From assembly GCA_026709085.1 (NCBI GenBank), contig JAPOTR010000050.1, forward strand, positions 42,105-106,104: a DNA stretch of 64,000 nucleotides. Direction: 5' to 3'. This stretch comes from Cyanobacteria bacterium MAG CAR3_bin_5. GTDB lineage: Bacteria > Cyanobacteriota > Cyanobacteriia > PCC-6307 > Cyanobiaceae. A program made the translations under genes and the position numbers. The notes under the pieces are model-generated. The model was not told where the DNA came from. It was given only the letters and a program-made list of their open reading frames with translations, and ran no database searches. Positions within the stretch are counted from its first letter, which is position 1, and every line of letters starts with the position of its first letter. Of the stretch, positions 9,119 to 17,428 are shown one piece after another.

Positions 9119-9871
9119 AGGCTATCCCTTCTGAAAACAGGAACCCGGAAAGCTGCTGCGATCCGTTGTTGAGGTTGCCCAGGCTCTCCCTGGCCACTGA
9201 CCCGCTGTTGCAAAAGGAAGACATCCGGCCTTGTCGGTTGGCAGTTGAAACGGCAGTTGCTAGATTAGCTCAGCAACAAGCATAGTGGAGGGACCAGGAT
9301 GGCTCGTAGCGACCTGCTTGTTTCCCTGGTCCAAGCCGGTGCCTCGGGAGACAGCAAGGAACTGGCCACCACAGTATTCTGTCATTGCCAGCACCCGAGA
9401 GCGGGGACAACTCTTCCCATGGGCCGGGCTTCCCTTGTGACATGTCAAGTCTGTCCCAATTCTCGCCCAGGGAGTGGAATTTGACCAATGACCCAGCTCG
9501 GGATACGCTGTTGCTGCCGACTCCTGACGCTCGGTCTGCGTCCCCACAGGGAAAAACCCGGAATGGGTGGCGAAACAAACGGCAACAATGCTCCTGAAGA
9601 GTCTAGTACGTTGCTACTATTTGGGTGACAGCTTATGCCCTGCCGTGTACGCTGCCACCATTGACCCCTTGCTACCACCAGCCCCTGACTTCCAGTTCTC
9701 CATGGCCCACCCGATTCGTCACGAGGCACCCACCGAGCCAATCCATCTGAGCGGTCCAGGGGCAGTGCAACCGGCCAACGGCCCGCTTTCGGAAAGGGCG
9801 GGAACGGTCCACACCGCCTTCCGCCACAGGCGCACAATGCAGGTAACAAGGATTTTCCAAGGAGGCCCCAA
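9119..9871. other. Gene-poor spacer with degraded sequence
   Basis: About 750 bases between the SIR2 gene and the Panacea gene. Apart from the short ATPase-like stub at 9299 I see no coding region: open frames on both strands are short and low-complexity in feel. It is probably decayed mobile or defence DNA. Confidence 0.5.
9299..9373 (+). pseudogene. N-terminal stub of an AAA ATPase gene
   Basis: ATG 9299 has GGAGG seven bases upstream and reads MARSDLLVSLVQAGASGD. This resembles the opening of a family of AAA ATPases found beside subtilase-like proteases in mobile DNA (M-x-R-x-DLLxxLVxAGxxGD). After about 25 residues the similarity stops and the frame closes at 9484. Best explained as the 5' end of a deleted gene that kept its ribosome site. 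Identification rests on a short match from memory. Confidence 0.35.
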
Positions 9872-10360
9872 ATGACCATCGATGTTCTTCAGGCGGCAAA
9901 GTGTCTTGGCCGAATGTCAAGTTGGAGATTTTCCAACTTGGAATTGCAGAAGATAATTTACATTTGCCATATGCTTTATTTCAGTCAACAAGGAGAGCCC
10001 TTGGTCAAGGGACATTTTCAGGCTTGGGATTATGGCCCTGTCCACCCCAAGCTTTATCATCGACTAAAACGTTTTGGTTCATCTTCCATTGATCAATCTG
10101 CTCTTAGAAATGTAAAAGACTTAAAGATTGATCTGCATAGAGACATGATTAACATCTTAAAAGAAGCATTTGAACATTTCCCCCCTGGTTCAGGCCCAAA
10201 ACTTGTGGCGATTACCCATTGGGAGAAAGGTGCCTGGGCAAAAAATTATATCTGTGGAATGAAAGATCTTGTAATTTCTCATGATGACATTCTGGAAGAA
10301 TACAAACAACGTCAAACAGAAAAACTTCGCAAACAAGAGCAAAAGGAGAATGAACAATGA
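9872..10360 (+). CDS. Panacea-domain (DUF4065) antitoxin-like protein
   Basis: 162 residues. The segment LELQKIIYICHMLYFSQQGE (about 23-42), then FQAWDYGPVHPKLYHRLKRF (about 49-68), is the hallmark of the DUF4065/Panacea/SocA-like domain. Panacea proteins act as antitoxins to many unrelated toxins and also occur in prophages as GepA. AAGGAGG lies six bases before ATG 9872, a strong ribosome site. The last four bases (ATGA) overlap the start of the small membrane protein gene, so the two form a unit with antitoxin first. The C-terminal tail is charged (KQRQTEKLRKQEQKENEQ). The pair is AT-rich against its surroundings, suggesting transfer. Confidence 0.85.
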   Translation: MTIDVLQAAKCLGRMSSWRFSNLELQKIIYICHMLYFSQQGEPLVKGHFQAWDYGPVHPKLYHRLKRFGSSSIDQSALRNVKDLKIDLHRDMINILKEAFEHFPPGSGPKLVAITHWEKGAWAKNYICGMKDLVISHDDILEEYKQRQTEKLRKQEQKENEQ

Positions 10361-10722
10361 AGAAGCAAGATTTAACCGCAAGAGCGGAAGACAAGCTTCA
10401 AGAGGTTTCGTTTGACGATTTGGATAGAATTGAACCTACCAAGCAAGATTATTTTAATGAGAAACTTGCACTTGAAAACGAAGATCTCAAAAATAAAATC
10501 AACCAGAAACAAACATATTCAAAGATATTCGTCTGCATGGGAATCTCCTGGCTTGTCTTTCTAGGAGCTATTGTATGTGCGAATGGAATGCCAAAGGATT
10601 GGGGTAGATTCTCCACCAGTGATAAAGTCATGATTACGTTGATTGCTACTTCTTCCTTTCCCCCACTGATTCTAGTTGCTAAATATCTCTTCGGGGATTC
10701 CGGGAAGAAGAACTCAGCATGA
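10357..10722 (+). CDS. Small two-helix membrane protein, candidate Panacea-linked toxin
   Basis: 121 residues, not recognised by family. Residues 1-55 are charged and helical, with a coiled-coil look (LALENEDLKNKINQKQ). Two membrane segments follow: IFVCMGISWLVFLGAIVCA (about 52-70) and a second one around VMITLIATSSFPPLILVAKY (about 89-108). The gene overlaps the Panacea gene by 4 bp. Small membrane proteins are one of the known toxin classes paired with Panacea antitoxins, so toxin is the leading guess, but no activity can be read from the sequence. It converges on the DUF5131 gene 23 bp away. Confidence 0.65.
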   Translation: MKKQDLTARAEDKLQEVSFDDLDRIEPTKQDYFNEKLALENEDLKNKINQKQTYSKIFVCMGISWLVFLGAIVCANGMPKDWGRFSTSDKVMITLIATSSFPPLILVAKYLFGDSGKKNSA

Positions 10723-10745
10723 ACAGCCATCCGGGGAGAACTTGC

Positions 10746-11507
10746 TCAGGATGCCATGGAAAGGACGCCACGGCTACTTCCCACCGAAACCTTGGGCATG
10801 GAATTGTACTCCACCCCCTCCAGTTCCCGGCCACCGGCCTTGGGTGTCTGCCCGCCCCACTGCTTGAAGAAAAAGGCCGTTCCTGCACCCCTGCACTGAT
10901 CCCGAATCTCGCAAACCCATTCGGACCGCAACGGCCGGGCCTGGGGACCGCTTTCCCCGCCAACGATCACCCAGGCAATGCCCCCCAGGTCAATGGCCCC
11001 CAGGGATTCCAACAGGGGTTCAAGGGAGAGAAAGCGCACCGCCGCCGGCGCCATGGCCAAATGGCGAATGCGTGAGCGCACCGTGCGGTCTTCCACGGAG
11101 ACGCCGCACCAGATATGGGGCGGTGCGGATCGATCCCCATACCTGTCGCTGAGGTAGTCCCGCATCCGCAGGCTGCGCTTGGTGAGCACCTGGTAGATAT
11201 GACGGTTGACCCTCTCCATTTGCTCGAAGACCCGGTCAATGAACCCGCCGGGAACGTCCTTGTGGAAGAGGTCCCCCATGGAGTTGACGAAGATCATCCG
11301 GGGCCGGCGCCATTGGGCCGGCTGATCCAGCCGTGATTCCCGGAGGCGGAGATCAAAACCCTGTTCATAGGGATGGCCGGGAATGCCCCGCCAGCGTTCC
11401 GCGAAGCGCTCCGCATAGCAGTGGTCACACCCCCGGGACACCTTGGCGCAGCCGGTCACCGGATTCCAGGTGGCATCGGTCCACTCGATTGCCGAGTTGT
11501 CGGCCAT
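10746..11507 (-). CDS. Phage Gp37/Gp68-type protein (DUF5131)
   Basis: 253 residues, the usual family length. The opening SAIEWTDATWNPVTGC and the cysteine set C-x7-C-x2-CY (GCAKVSRGCDHCYAE, about 20-34) define the family; FVNSMGDLFH, VLTKR, WCGVSVED and VIVGGESGP follow in order, with FFFKQWGG near the C-terminus. The cysteine set and barrel-like layout recall radical-SAM proteins, but the function is not established. Members occur in phages and genomic islands, sometimes beside three-Cys-motif partner methyltransferases; none is seen here. GC-rich and intact. Confidence 0.85.
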   Translation of the reverse strand: MADNSAIEWTDATWNPVTGCAKVSRGCDHCYAERFAERWRGIPGHPYEQGFDLRLRESRLDQPAQWRRPRMIFVNSMGDLFHKDVPGGFIDRVFEQMERVNRHIYQVLTKRSLRMRDYLSDRYGDRSAPPHIWCGVSVEDRTVRSRIRHLAMAPAAVRFLSLEPLLESLGAIDLGGIAWVIVGGESGPQARPLRSEWVCEIRDQCRGAGTAFFFKQWGGQTPKAGGRELEGVEYNSMPKVSVGSSRGVLSMAS

Positions 11508-11595
11508 GGCGCCTGGGGTGAGTGCTTCCCCAGTCTATGAACAGGCCGCGCCCTGGGGTCTGGGGAGCCCTGGTTTCAGTTTCAACCAGGCACAT

Positions 11596-13071
11596 TCACG
11601 CCGGAGACTGCCGGGCGGCGGTCTCCACAGTGGCCACCACCTCCCGCACCCGCTCCCCGAAACTACGAGCCCGCTCCATGACGGCCTTCTCGTCCACGGT
11701 GAGGATTTGGCGATCCCGCACCACGATCCGGCCGTTCACAATGACCGTATCCACGTCACTGCCCCGGGCTGCATACACCAAGTGGGAATAGACCCGGTAG
11801 AGGGGCGTCAGCCCTGGACGCTCCATGTCCAGCAGGACAACATCGGCCCGTTTGCCCGGCTCCAGGGACCCGATTTCATCCTGCAGGTTCAGCACCCGGG
11901 CGCCGCCCATGGTGGCCATGCGGAAGACCGTCTCCGCCGGGAGAGCGGTGGGGTCACCCAACGCGAACTTCTGGAGCTTGGCGGCGGCATTCATCTCGTC
12001 GAACAGGTCCAGGTTGTTGTTGCTGGCGGGTCCGTCGGTTCCCAACCCCACCGGAATGCCGGCCGCCAGCGCCTCTGTCACCGGCGCCGCCTTCGGGATG
12101 CCCAGTTTCATGTTGCTCTGGGGGTTGTGGGCAATGCCGGCGCCCCCCGCCGCGATGCGCGCCATGTCCTCATCGGACAGGTAGATGGAATGGGCCAGCA
12201 CGGTGCCGGGCCTCAGGGCGCCGATGGAATCCAGGGCTTCCACCACCCCCATGCCGGTTGCCTTCCGGGCGGTGGCCTCTTCGGAGGAGTCTTCAAGAAC
12301 GTGAATCTGGAAAACGGCATCGTGGGCCTCCGCCAATCGGAAAGCGGCCGCCACGGCAGGAAGGGGGGTGGTGTAGAGGGCATGGGCGCTGATGGAAGGC
12401 GTCAGGGTGGGGTGGCGTCGATAACGTTCCATGAATGCCGCCGCTTCCGCCAGTGAGGCTTCCGGCGTGGGGAAATCGGGTGTGGGGAATCCCACCACCA
12501 GAGGACCGCTCACGGCCCGGATCCCCGCGTCAATGGAGGCCTGGGCCATCTGGTCACGGAAGTAGTACATATCCGTGAAGGTGGTCGTCCCGCTTTTCAG
12601 CATCTCCACCGAGGAGAGCAAGGTGCCCCAGTAGACGAAATCGGGGTCCACCAGAGCCGCCTCTGCGGGGAAGACATATGCTTCCAGCCAGGTCATGAGT
12701 GGTAGATCGTCCGCCAGGCCCCGCAGCAGCGACATGGCGGCGTGGCCATGGGTGTTCACCAGGCCGGGGATAACCAAGTGGCCCGTTGCGTCAAGGACCG
12801 GAACATGGGTAGGGCGGGGTGCATCCGGCTCCAGCAGGGCCGTGATGCGGTCCCCCTCGATCAGCACCGCGCCCCCCTCCAGGACGTTCCCTTCATCGTC
12901 CATCACCACCACCACGCCACCGTCAACAAGGAGGGCATGGTGGGGGAAAACAGGCGTATTGGGGTCGGCGGCAGCAGGATCGGGCTTCAGAGGTCCGGCC
13001 ACGGGCGGGGCTGTGGTTGTGATGAAAAGATCACCGTACCAGTGGCCTGTTGTCTCGCCATGGCCACCCAT
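11596..13071 (-). CDS. mtaD: Amidohydrolase, MTA/SAH deaminase-like
   Basis: 491 residues of the TrzA/MtaD amidohydrolase group, which deaminate 5'-methylthioadenosine, S-adenosylhomocysteine or related compounds for purine and methionine salvage. Metal-site motifs are in order: PGLVNTHGHAAMSLLRG, GTTTFTDMYYF, FQIHVLEDSSEE, LAHSIYLSDED, and GLGTDGPASNNN with the catalytic Asp. The first 40 residues look non-conserved, so the true start may lie downstream of 13071. It is divergent from the small gene at 13101. The exact substrate cannot be settled from sequence. Confidence 0.85.
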   Translation of the reverse strand: MGGHGETTGHWYGDLFITTTAPPVAGPLKPDPAAADPNTPVFPHHALLVDGGVVVVMDDEGNVLEGGAVLIEGDRITALLEPDAPRPTHVPVLDATGHLVIPGLVNTHGHAAMSLLRGLADDLPLMTWLEAYVFPAEAALVDPDFVYWGTLLSSVEMLKSGTTTFTDMYYFRDQMAQASIDAGIRAVSGPLVVGFPTPDFPTPEASLAEAAAFMERYRRHPTLTPSISAHALYTTPLPAVAAAFRLAEAHDAVFQIHVLEDSSEEATARKATGMGVVEALDSIGALRPGTVLAHSIYLSDEDMARIAAGGAGIAHNPQSNMKLGIPKAAPVTEALAAGIPVGLGTDGPASNNNLDLFDEMNAAAKLQKFALGDPTALPAETVFRMATMGGARVLNLQDEIGSLEPGKRADVVLLDMERPGLTPLYRVYSHLVYAARGSDVDTVIVNGRIVVRDRQILTVDEKAVMERARSFGERVREVVATVETAARQSPA

Positions 13072-13100
13072 AAGCGGCGAACGGTTTAGGCTGGATATTG

Positions 13101-13316
13101 ATGTTTACGCTTCCCCTTGCGGGCAATCCGGTTGTGGTCACGGATCGAGAACGGCAATTGAGCCAGGAATTCTGGTCCCGCCGGGGGCAGGGACCCCGCG
13201 CCAGGGGGGTGTTTTCTTCGCGACGCCGCTTCCGTCTTCAGCCCAGGGAGCGGATTTTTGTTGTCCTTGGCATTGCCACTGCTGCCCTGGTGGTGGTGCT
13301 GGGCATCCTGCGGTGA
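13101..13316 (+). CDS. Small single-pass membrane protein upstream of thyX
   Basis: 71 residues, not recognised. The first 50 residues are arginine-rich and soluble; residues 53-70 (RIFVVLGIATAALVVVLGIL) form one C-terminal membrane helix ending almost at the stop, a tail-anchored layout. It lies 16 bp before thyX on the same strand, so it may be the first gene of that unit. The amino-acid pattern (a clean helix after a basic stretch) favours a real gene over a chance frame, but no family support is available. Confidence 0.5.
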   Translation: MFTLPLAGNPVVVTDRERQLSQEFWSRRGQGPRARGVFSSRRRFRLQPRERIFVVLGIATAALVVVLGILR

Positions 13317-13332
13317 TGCCGGCTGGGCCGCC

Positions 13333-13980
13333 ATGCACGTCAAGCTTCAAAGCCACACCCCCGACCCTGAAGCCTTCATGGCCTACGTGGCCAGGGTCAG
13401 CAATCCGGCCAACCAGGCCAACCCGGACCACAGCCGCCTGTTGAGGTATTGCATCCGCCATGGGCACTGGAGCGTGTTCGAGCACGCCTCCATGACCCTG
13501 GAGATTGTCACCACCCTGGACATCGCCACCCAGATCCTGCGGCATCGCAGCTTTTGCTTCCAGCAGCTTTCCCGTCGTTATGCAGGGGAGCAGCAGGCGC
13601 CCGTGGAATGGGCCATGCCCCAGCTTCGCAGCCCCCACCCCAAAGACCGCCAGGCATCCCTGGATACCCTACCCCCCGAGGTGGTGCGCCATTGGCAGGC
13701 CAGGATTGCAGCCCAGCTTGATGCCGCCCACCACCTCTATCGCCAGTTGCTGGCCGCCGGTGTTGCCAGGGAGTGCGCCCGGGCCGTGCTGCCGGTGGCC
13801 ACCACCACCACCCTCTACATGACCGGCAACTGCCGAAGCTGGATCCACTACATTGCCCTGCGGAGTCAGCCCGGCGCCCAAGCGGAACACCGGGCCGTTG
13901 CCCAGCAGGCCCAGGCGGTGTTCCGGACGGTGTTTCCCACCTGCGGCGCCGTGCTGGACGACCTGAACTGGGCCGCCTGA
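13333..13980 (+). CDS. thyX: Flavin-dependent thymidylate synthase
   Basis: 215 residues. ThyX makes dTMP from dUMP using FAD, NADPH and methylene-tetrahydrofolate, replacing ThyA. The diagnostic RHR-x7-S motif is intact: RHRSFCFQQLSRRY at 70-83. HGHWSVFEHA (43-52) and the late GNCRSWIHYIALR segment also fit. ATG 13333 gives a normal N-terminus; the frame stays open upstream, but that part overlaps the small membrane-protein gene in another frame. The gene ends 12 bp from the convergent larB. Confidence 0.95.
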   Translation: MHVKLQSHTPDPEAFMAYVARVSNPANQANPDHSRLLRYCIRHGHWSVFEHASMTLEIVTTLDIATQILRHRSFCFQQLSRRYAGEQQAPVEWAMPQLRSPHPKDRQASLDTLPPEVVRHWQARIAAQLDAAHHLYRQLLAAGVARECARAVLPVATTTTLYMTGNCRSWIHYIALRSQPGAQAEHRAVAQQAQAVFRTVFPTCGAVLDDLNWAA

Positions 13981-13992
13981 ACACGGAAGGGT

Positions 13993-14655
13993 TCAACCCT
14001 TCGCCATGCGCAGGATGCGGAGGGCCGCCATGGCGGCGCCGTAGCCGTTGTCGATATTCACCACACAGAGGCCGGGGGCGCAACTGGCCAGCATCCCCAC
14101 ACATGCTGCATGGCCGCCGGCCCCCATGCCGTAGCCCACGGATACAGGCACGGCAATGACGGGTTGGGGCAGGAGACCGGCCACCACCGTGGGCAGGGAG
14201 CCTTCCATCCCGGCGCAGACAATCAGAACGGGGAACCGGGCCAGGTGGTCCAGCCGGGCCATGAGGCGATGGAGCCCCGCCACCCCCACGTCCGCGATCA
14301 ACTCCGCCGCCACCCCATGGCAGGCCAGGGCAGTGGACGCCTCCGCAGCCACGGGCAGATCACTGCTGCCCCCGGTGAGGATGGCCAGCCGCCGCCATGG
14401 GCTGGTGGGCAGGGGACCCATGGTGAGGCACCGGGCCTGGGGGTGGTAGCACAGTTCGGGGAGTTGCTGGCGTACGGCCCCGGCTTTGGTCTCCTCCACC
14501 CGGGTCACCAGCAGAGGTTGGCCGGCGGCGGCAAAGCGGTGGGCAGCCGCCAGAATCTGCTCCACCGTCTTGTCCGCTCCCCAGACCGCCTCCACCATGC
14601 CCAGGCGGCGGCGGCGGTCCAGATCCAGGTTCAGGTTCCTGTCCCCATCGGTCAT
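13993..14655 (-). CDS. larB: LarB/CpmA, AIR-carboxylase-like protein
   Basis: 220 residues related to PurE. LarB carboxylates and hydrolyses nicotinic acid adenine dinucleotide as the first step to the nickel-pincer cofactor; in Synechococcus elongatus the homologue CpmA modifies circadian phase. [39 protein letters not shown] and [13 protein letters not shown] mark the PurE-like core. No larC, larE or larA is seen in the window. It overlaps the end of ispF by 4 bp (14652-14655), so it is translated second in that operon. Confidence 0.9.
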   Translation of the reverse strand: MTDGDRNLNLDLDRRRRLGMVEAVWGADKTVEQILAAAHRFAAAGQPLLVTRVEETKAGAVRQQLPELCYHPQARCLTMGPLPTSPWRRLAILTGGSSDLPVAAEASTALACHGVAAELIADVGVAGLHRLMARLDHLARFPVLIVCAGMEGSLPTVVAGLLPQPVIAVPVSVGYGMGAGGHAACVGMLASCAPGLCVVNIDNGYGAAMAALRILRMAKG

Positions 14656-15191
14656 GGCCAGCCGTCCGGTTCCCGGACCAGAAGCGCCACGGCAGAGCAG
14701 GACATTCCCTCCTCACGGCCTTCCGGGCCAAGCTTTTCATTGGTGGTGGCTTTTACGCCCACTTGGTCCGGAGTGATGTCCAACCGGGCGGCCATGTTGG
14801 CGGCCATGGCGGCAACATGGGGCCGCAGACGGGGGCGTTCCGCCACCACCACGGTGTCCACGTTCACCACCTGCCAGCCCTTTTCCCGCACCAGCAACCC
14901 CACCTGCTGGAGCAACGCCAGACTGTTGGCGCCCCGCCAGCGGGGATCCTCGGGGGGAAAATGGCGACCGATGTCCCCCAGGGCCAGGGCCCCCAGCAGG
15001 GCATCCATCACGGCATGGACCAGCACGTCCGCATCGCTGTGGCCATCCAGACCCAGGGGATGGTCGATGGTCACGCCCCCCAGGATCAGGGGGCGTCCCG
15101 CCACCAGGCGATGAATGTCGTAACCGTGACCGATGCGAAGATGCCCTCCTTGCTTCCGTGAGCGGCAGGGATTCCTTCTCAGGTTCAGCAT
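14652..15191 (-). CDS. ispF: 2-C-methyl-D-erythritol 2,4-cyclodiphosphate synthase
   Basis: Fifth enzyme of the MEP isoprenoid pathway. [11 protein letters not shown] carries the zinc-binding Asp/His pair (about D25, H27), with [23 protein letters not shown] and KATTNEKLG further on, all family signatures. At 179 residues it is about 20 longer than usual, because the family normally starts just before RIGHGYD; no start codon exists there, so translation must begin at ATG 15191. That ATG and its GAGGAA ribosome site lie in a TnpB gene remnant, which appears to have replaced the original 5' end. Four-base overlap with larB downstream. Confidence 0.94.
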   Translation of the reverse strand: MLNLRRNPCRSRKQGGHLRIGHGYDIHRLVAGRPLILGGVTIDHPLGLDGHSDADVLVHAVMDALLGALALGDIGRHFPPEDPRWRGANSLALLQQVGLLVREKGWQVVNVDTVVVAERPRLRPHVAAMAANMAARLDITPDQVGVKATTNEKLGPEGREEGMSCSAVALLVREPDGWP

Positions 15192-15319
15192 TTTGCTTCC
15201 TCTTTCAGACAGGTTCCCGCTTCGCAGCCAGACACCAGCAGGCTGGACTTACTCTCGGCTCCACAGGCGTTTAACCGCTCCGCTAGCCCGGCAGCGACGA
15301 TGTTCTTAGGGTCAGGATC
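15185..15319 (-). pseudogene. TnpB (IS200/IS605) C-terminal remnant
   Basis: The reverse frame reads DPDPKNIVAAGLAERLNACG and ends in LKEEAKC before the stop at 15185-15187. This matches the C-terminal tail of TnpB-type proteins (D-x-NAAKNILAAG...CG...). A sister fragment at 25921 reads VAAGLAETLNDCG. The stop codon overlaps the ispF ATG (ATGCTGA). The rest of 15320-15417 shows nothing I can name. Confidence 0.5.
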
Positions 15320-15417
15320 CATAAACTGAGGGAGTGATTTCTCTCTGCCGAGAGGAATCTTGCAAGACAAGAGAGTATAAGGAGGCTAGATAGAGCCCCG
15401 CTGGTGGGAGCAGCCGT

Positions 15418-16893
15418 TCAGAAGAGGAGGGAGAAGCGCAGCCCCAGGGAGTGTTCTGCGGCAGAACCAGCACTGCTGCTTTCTTCCCTCTCACCCTCCA
15501 GGGAGAGTTCCCACGGCAGCCCCCTGTCCCGGCTGAGCGTCGGGGGCCCAGGCCCAGGCAGGCCGTAGGTGGCGCTGTCGGAGGAGAGCGCCAGGGTCAG
15601 CGCTGAGGTGAGGGTGAGGCGGTCACCGAAGGCGGGCATCCCATAGGCCAACTCTCCTTCAAACTTCTGCCCATTGCTGCTGGAAGTAGCATCCAGCGCC
15701 TCCCTCTCCCCCTCGTCGTAGCTGTCGTTGTAGACGAGAACCTGCACAGTCTGCTCCGTCTCGCCGGCCGCAAAGCTGAGACTGCCCGACGCCGCAACGT
15801 AGTCCTCCCCTGCAGTCGCCGTGCCGTCGCGGGTGGCATACTTCACCGTAACCGTACCGGTGCGGGCCTGGCTGAGCCGCACCCTGAACGCAAGCTCCAC
15901 CCCCTCAGCTTCCTTCACCGTCGCGTCCGCCACCGAGATCAGCAGCGTGTCATCATCCATGACCGCCACCGTGGCGGTGGACCTGCTCCCCACCCTATAG
16001 CCAGCGCCGGCGCCCAAGGTCACGGCAATCGATCCGTTGGCCTCGGCGCTGCTGTCGTTCACTGTCGCTACGCTGTAGGTGATTGTGCTGGCTACCGGGA
16101 TGGTCACTGTCTTGGCGCCCGTGCCGCCGCCCGCATAGCTGCCACGCTGGGCCACCGTCGCCGAGACACTGAGAGACGCCGCGGGGCAGGGCTGGCCGTC
16201 AGGCTAAAACTAGCCGCCATACCCTCACTTACCACTCCCTGCCCACTACGGCAGCCCTCTAGCCGGTTGAGTTCGGTCCGCAGCGCCGGCCAGTTCCCCG
16301 GCGCACCCCTCTCCCATCTCGGGCCGGGCATCGTCTCCCGCACATCCATCCAGACGAGGGTGTGGTTTCCTTCCAGCGTGCTCACTGCCTGCCCCGCGAG
16401 CGCCCGCACGTTCGGGGTGGTCGCTCCCGTCGATACGCCCTGCAGCCAGTTCCAATATGCCCAACTGGATGGCGTCACGCACGACGCTCCCATGGTGATG
16501 GAGACCTGGGGCGGATCGTCATCGTTTTCCGCCACAGCTATCGAGAAGGTCTTCCGCGTCCCGTAGGGATCGGCGCCGCCCACGTTGGCGGTGATGCTCT
16601 CCCCCATCTCCTTTATTCCATCGTCTACCACCGTCAAACGCGATAAGCTTTCCGGTAAACAACTTGGCTTATTGCCACTTAGCAAGAGCAATTCTTGCTT
16701 AGAGAGGCTATCGAACACGTTTTCTGGTAGACTGCTTAGCTGATTTCTATACAGATTGAGCTATTCTAGCTTAGAGAGACCATTGAATATATCTTCCGGT
16801 AGATTGCTTAGGTGATTGATACCCAGGTAGAGCTTCTGTAAATTAGAGAGATCATCGAAGATATCCTCCGGCAAGCTGGTTAGGTAATTATTA
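15418..16893 (-). pseudogene. Decayed LRR / Calx-beta surface protein
   Basis: Three parts of one former gene can be followed on the reverse strand. 16890-16640: three leucine-rich repeats of about 24 residues (LTSLPEDIFDDLSNLQKLYL and similar), interrupted by an in-frame TAG. 16640-16180: a Calx-beta-like stretch and a conserved-looking region (ALAGQAVSTLEGNHTLVWMD). Near 16180 a one-base shift moves the frame, which then runs to 15418 with a second Calx-beta domain (RVRLSQARTGTVTVKYATRD, GTATAGEDYVAASG) and ends HSLGLRFSLLF, like an outer-membrane barrel C-terminus. Leucine-rich and Calx-beta proteins suit host contact in symbionts. The repeats begin at the stop codon of the CYTH gene. Confidence 0.75.
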
Positions 16894-17412
16894 CTGAGAC
16901 CGCCACAGCGCCTGCTTCTCCTCCTCCCCCCACTGGCTCCAGGGGCGGCAAGCCAGGGCTGCGTTGCTCAGTCGCCCGTCGCCACTCACCTCCGGGCCGA
17001 GCCATGGGGGCAATTCAAGGCTGGCGTCAGGTCGCGTCAACTCCACCTCCGCCAGCACCAGCCCCTCGTTGGCGCCGATAAAGCAATCCACCAGCCAGTC
17101 CCCACCGGTCAGATTGAGCATATGGCGCTCCTTGCCGAGCTGGTGGGGGCAGTGTTCCAGCAGACGCCGGGCATCCCCGAGGGGAATAGCATACTCGAAC
17201 TCCCACCGCTGAATGGGGGCGCCGGGGGCAGCCCCCACCGCCATGGGGGCCTTCAGGGTGAGCCAGCCCCGGTGGCAGTCATGGCGCACCCGGGTGGTTA
17301 CTCCATGGGGGCTGATGCTGATGTAGCCCTGGCTCAGGCGGATGCTGGCGCGCACCTGGTCTTGCCAGGCTGTTGTGCGCACCAGGAAACGTCGCTCGAT
17401 CTCCAGACCCAT
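16891..17412 (-). CDS. CYTH-domain protein, probable inorganic triphosphatase
   Basis: 173 residues. The signature EIERRFLV at 4-11 opens the triphosphate-tunnel fold; RLSQGYIS, TRVRHDCHRGWLTLK, WEFEYAIPLGDARRLLEHCP and LVLAEVELTRPDA supply the alternating basic and acidic strands that bind triphosphate and metal. Bacterial members often hydrolyse tripolyphosphate; the substrate here is not known. The final residues QALWRSQ run into leucine-rich-repeat DNA in another frame, so the last few residues may have been altered by that rearrangement. It follows the prohibitin gene on the same strand by 16 bp. Confidence 0.85.
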   Translation of the reverse strand: MGLEIERRFLVRTTAWQDQVRASIRLSQGYISISPHGVTTRVRHDCHRGWLTLKAPMAVGAAPGAPIQRWEFEYAIPLGDARRLLEHCPHQLGKERHMLNLTGGDWLVDCFIGANEGLVLAEVELTRPDASLELPPWLGPEVSGDGRLSNAALACRPWSQWGEEEKQALWRSQ

Positions 17413-17428
17413 GGACGCGGCGCGGCAG

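Noticed and set aside
9260..9547. A 95-codon reverse frame in the gap after the SIR2 gene
   Set aside because: No family resemblance, no ribosome site, and it competes with the ATPase-like stub on the other strand; left as uncharacterised.
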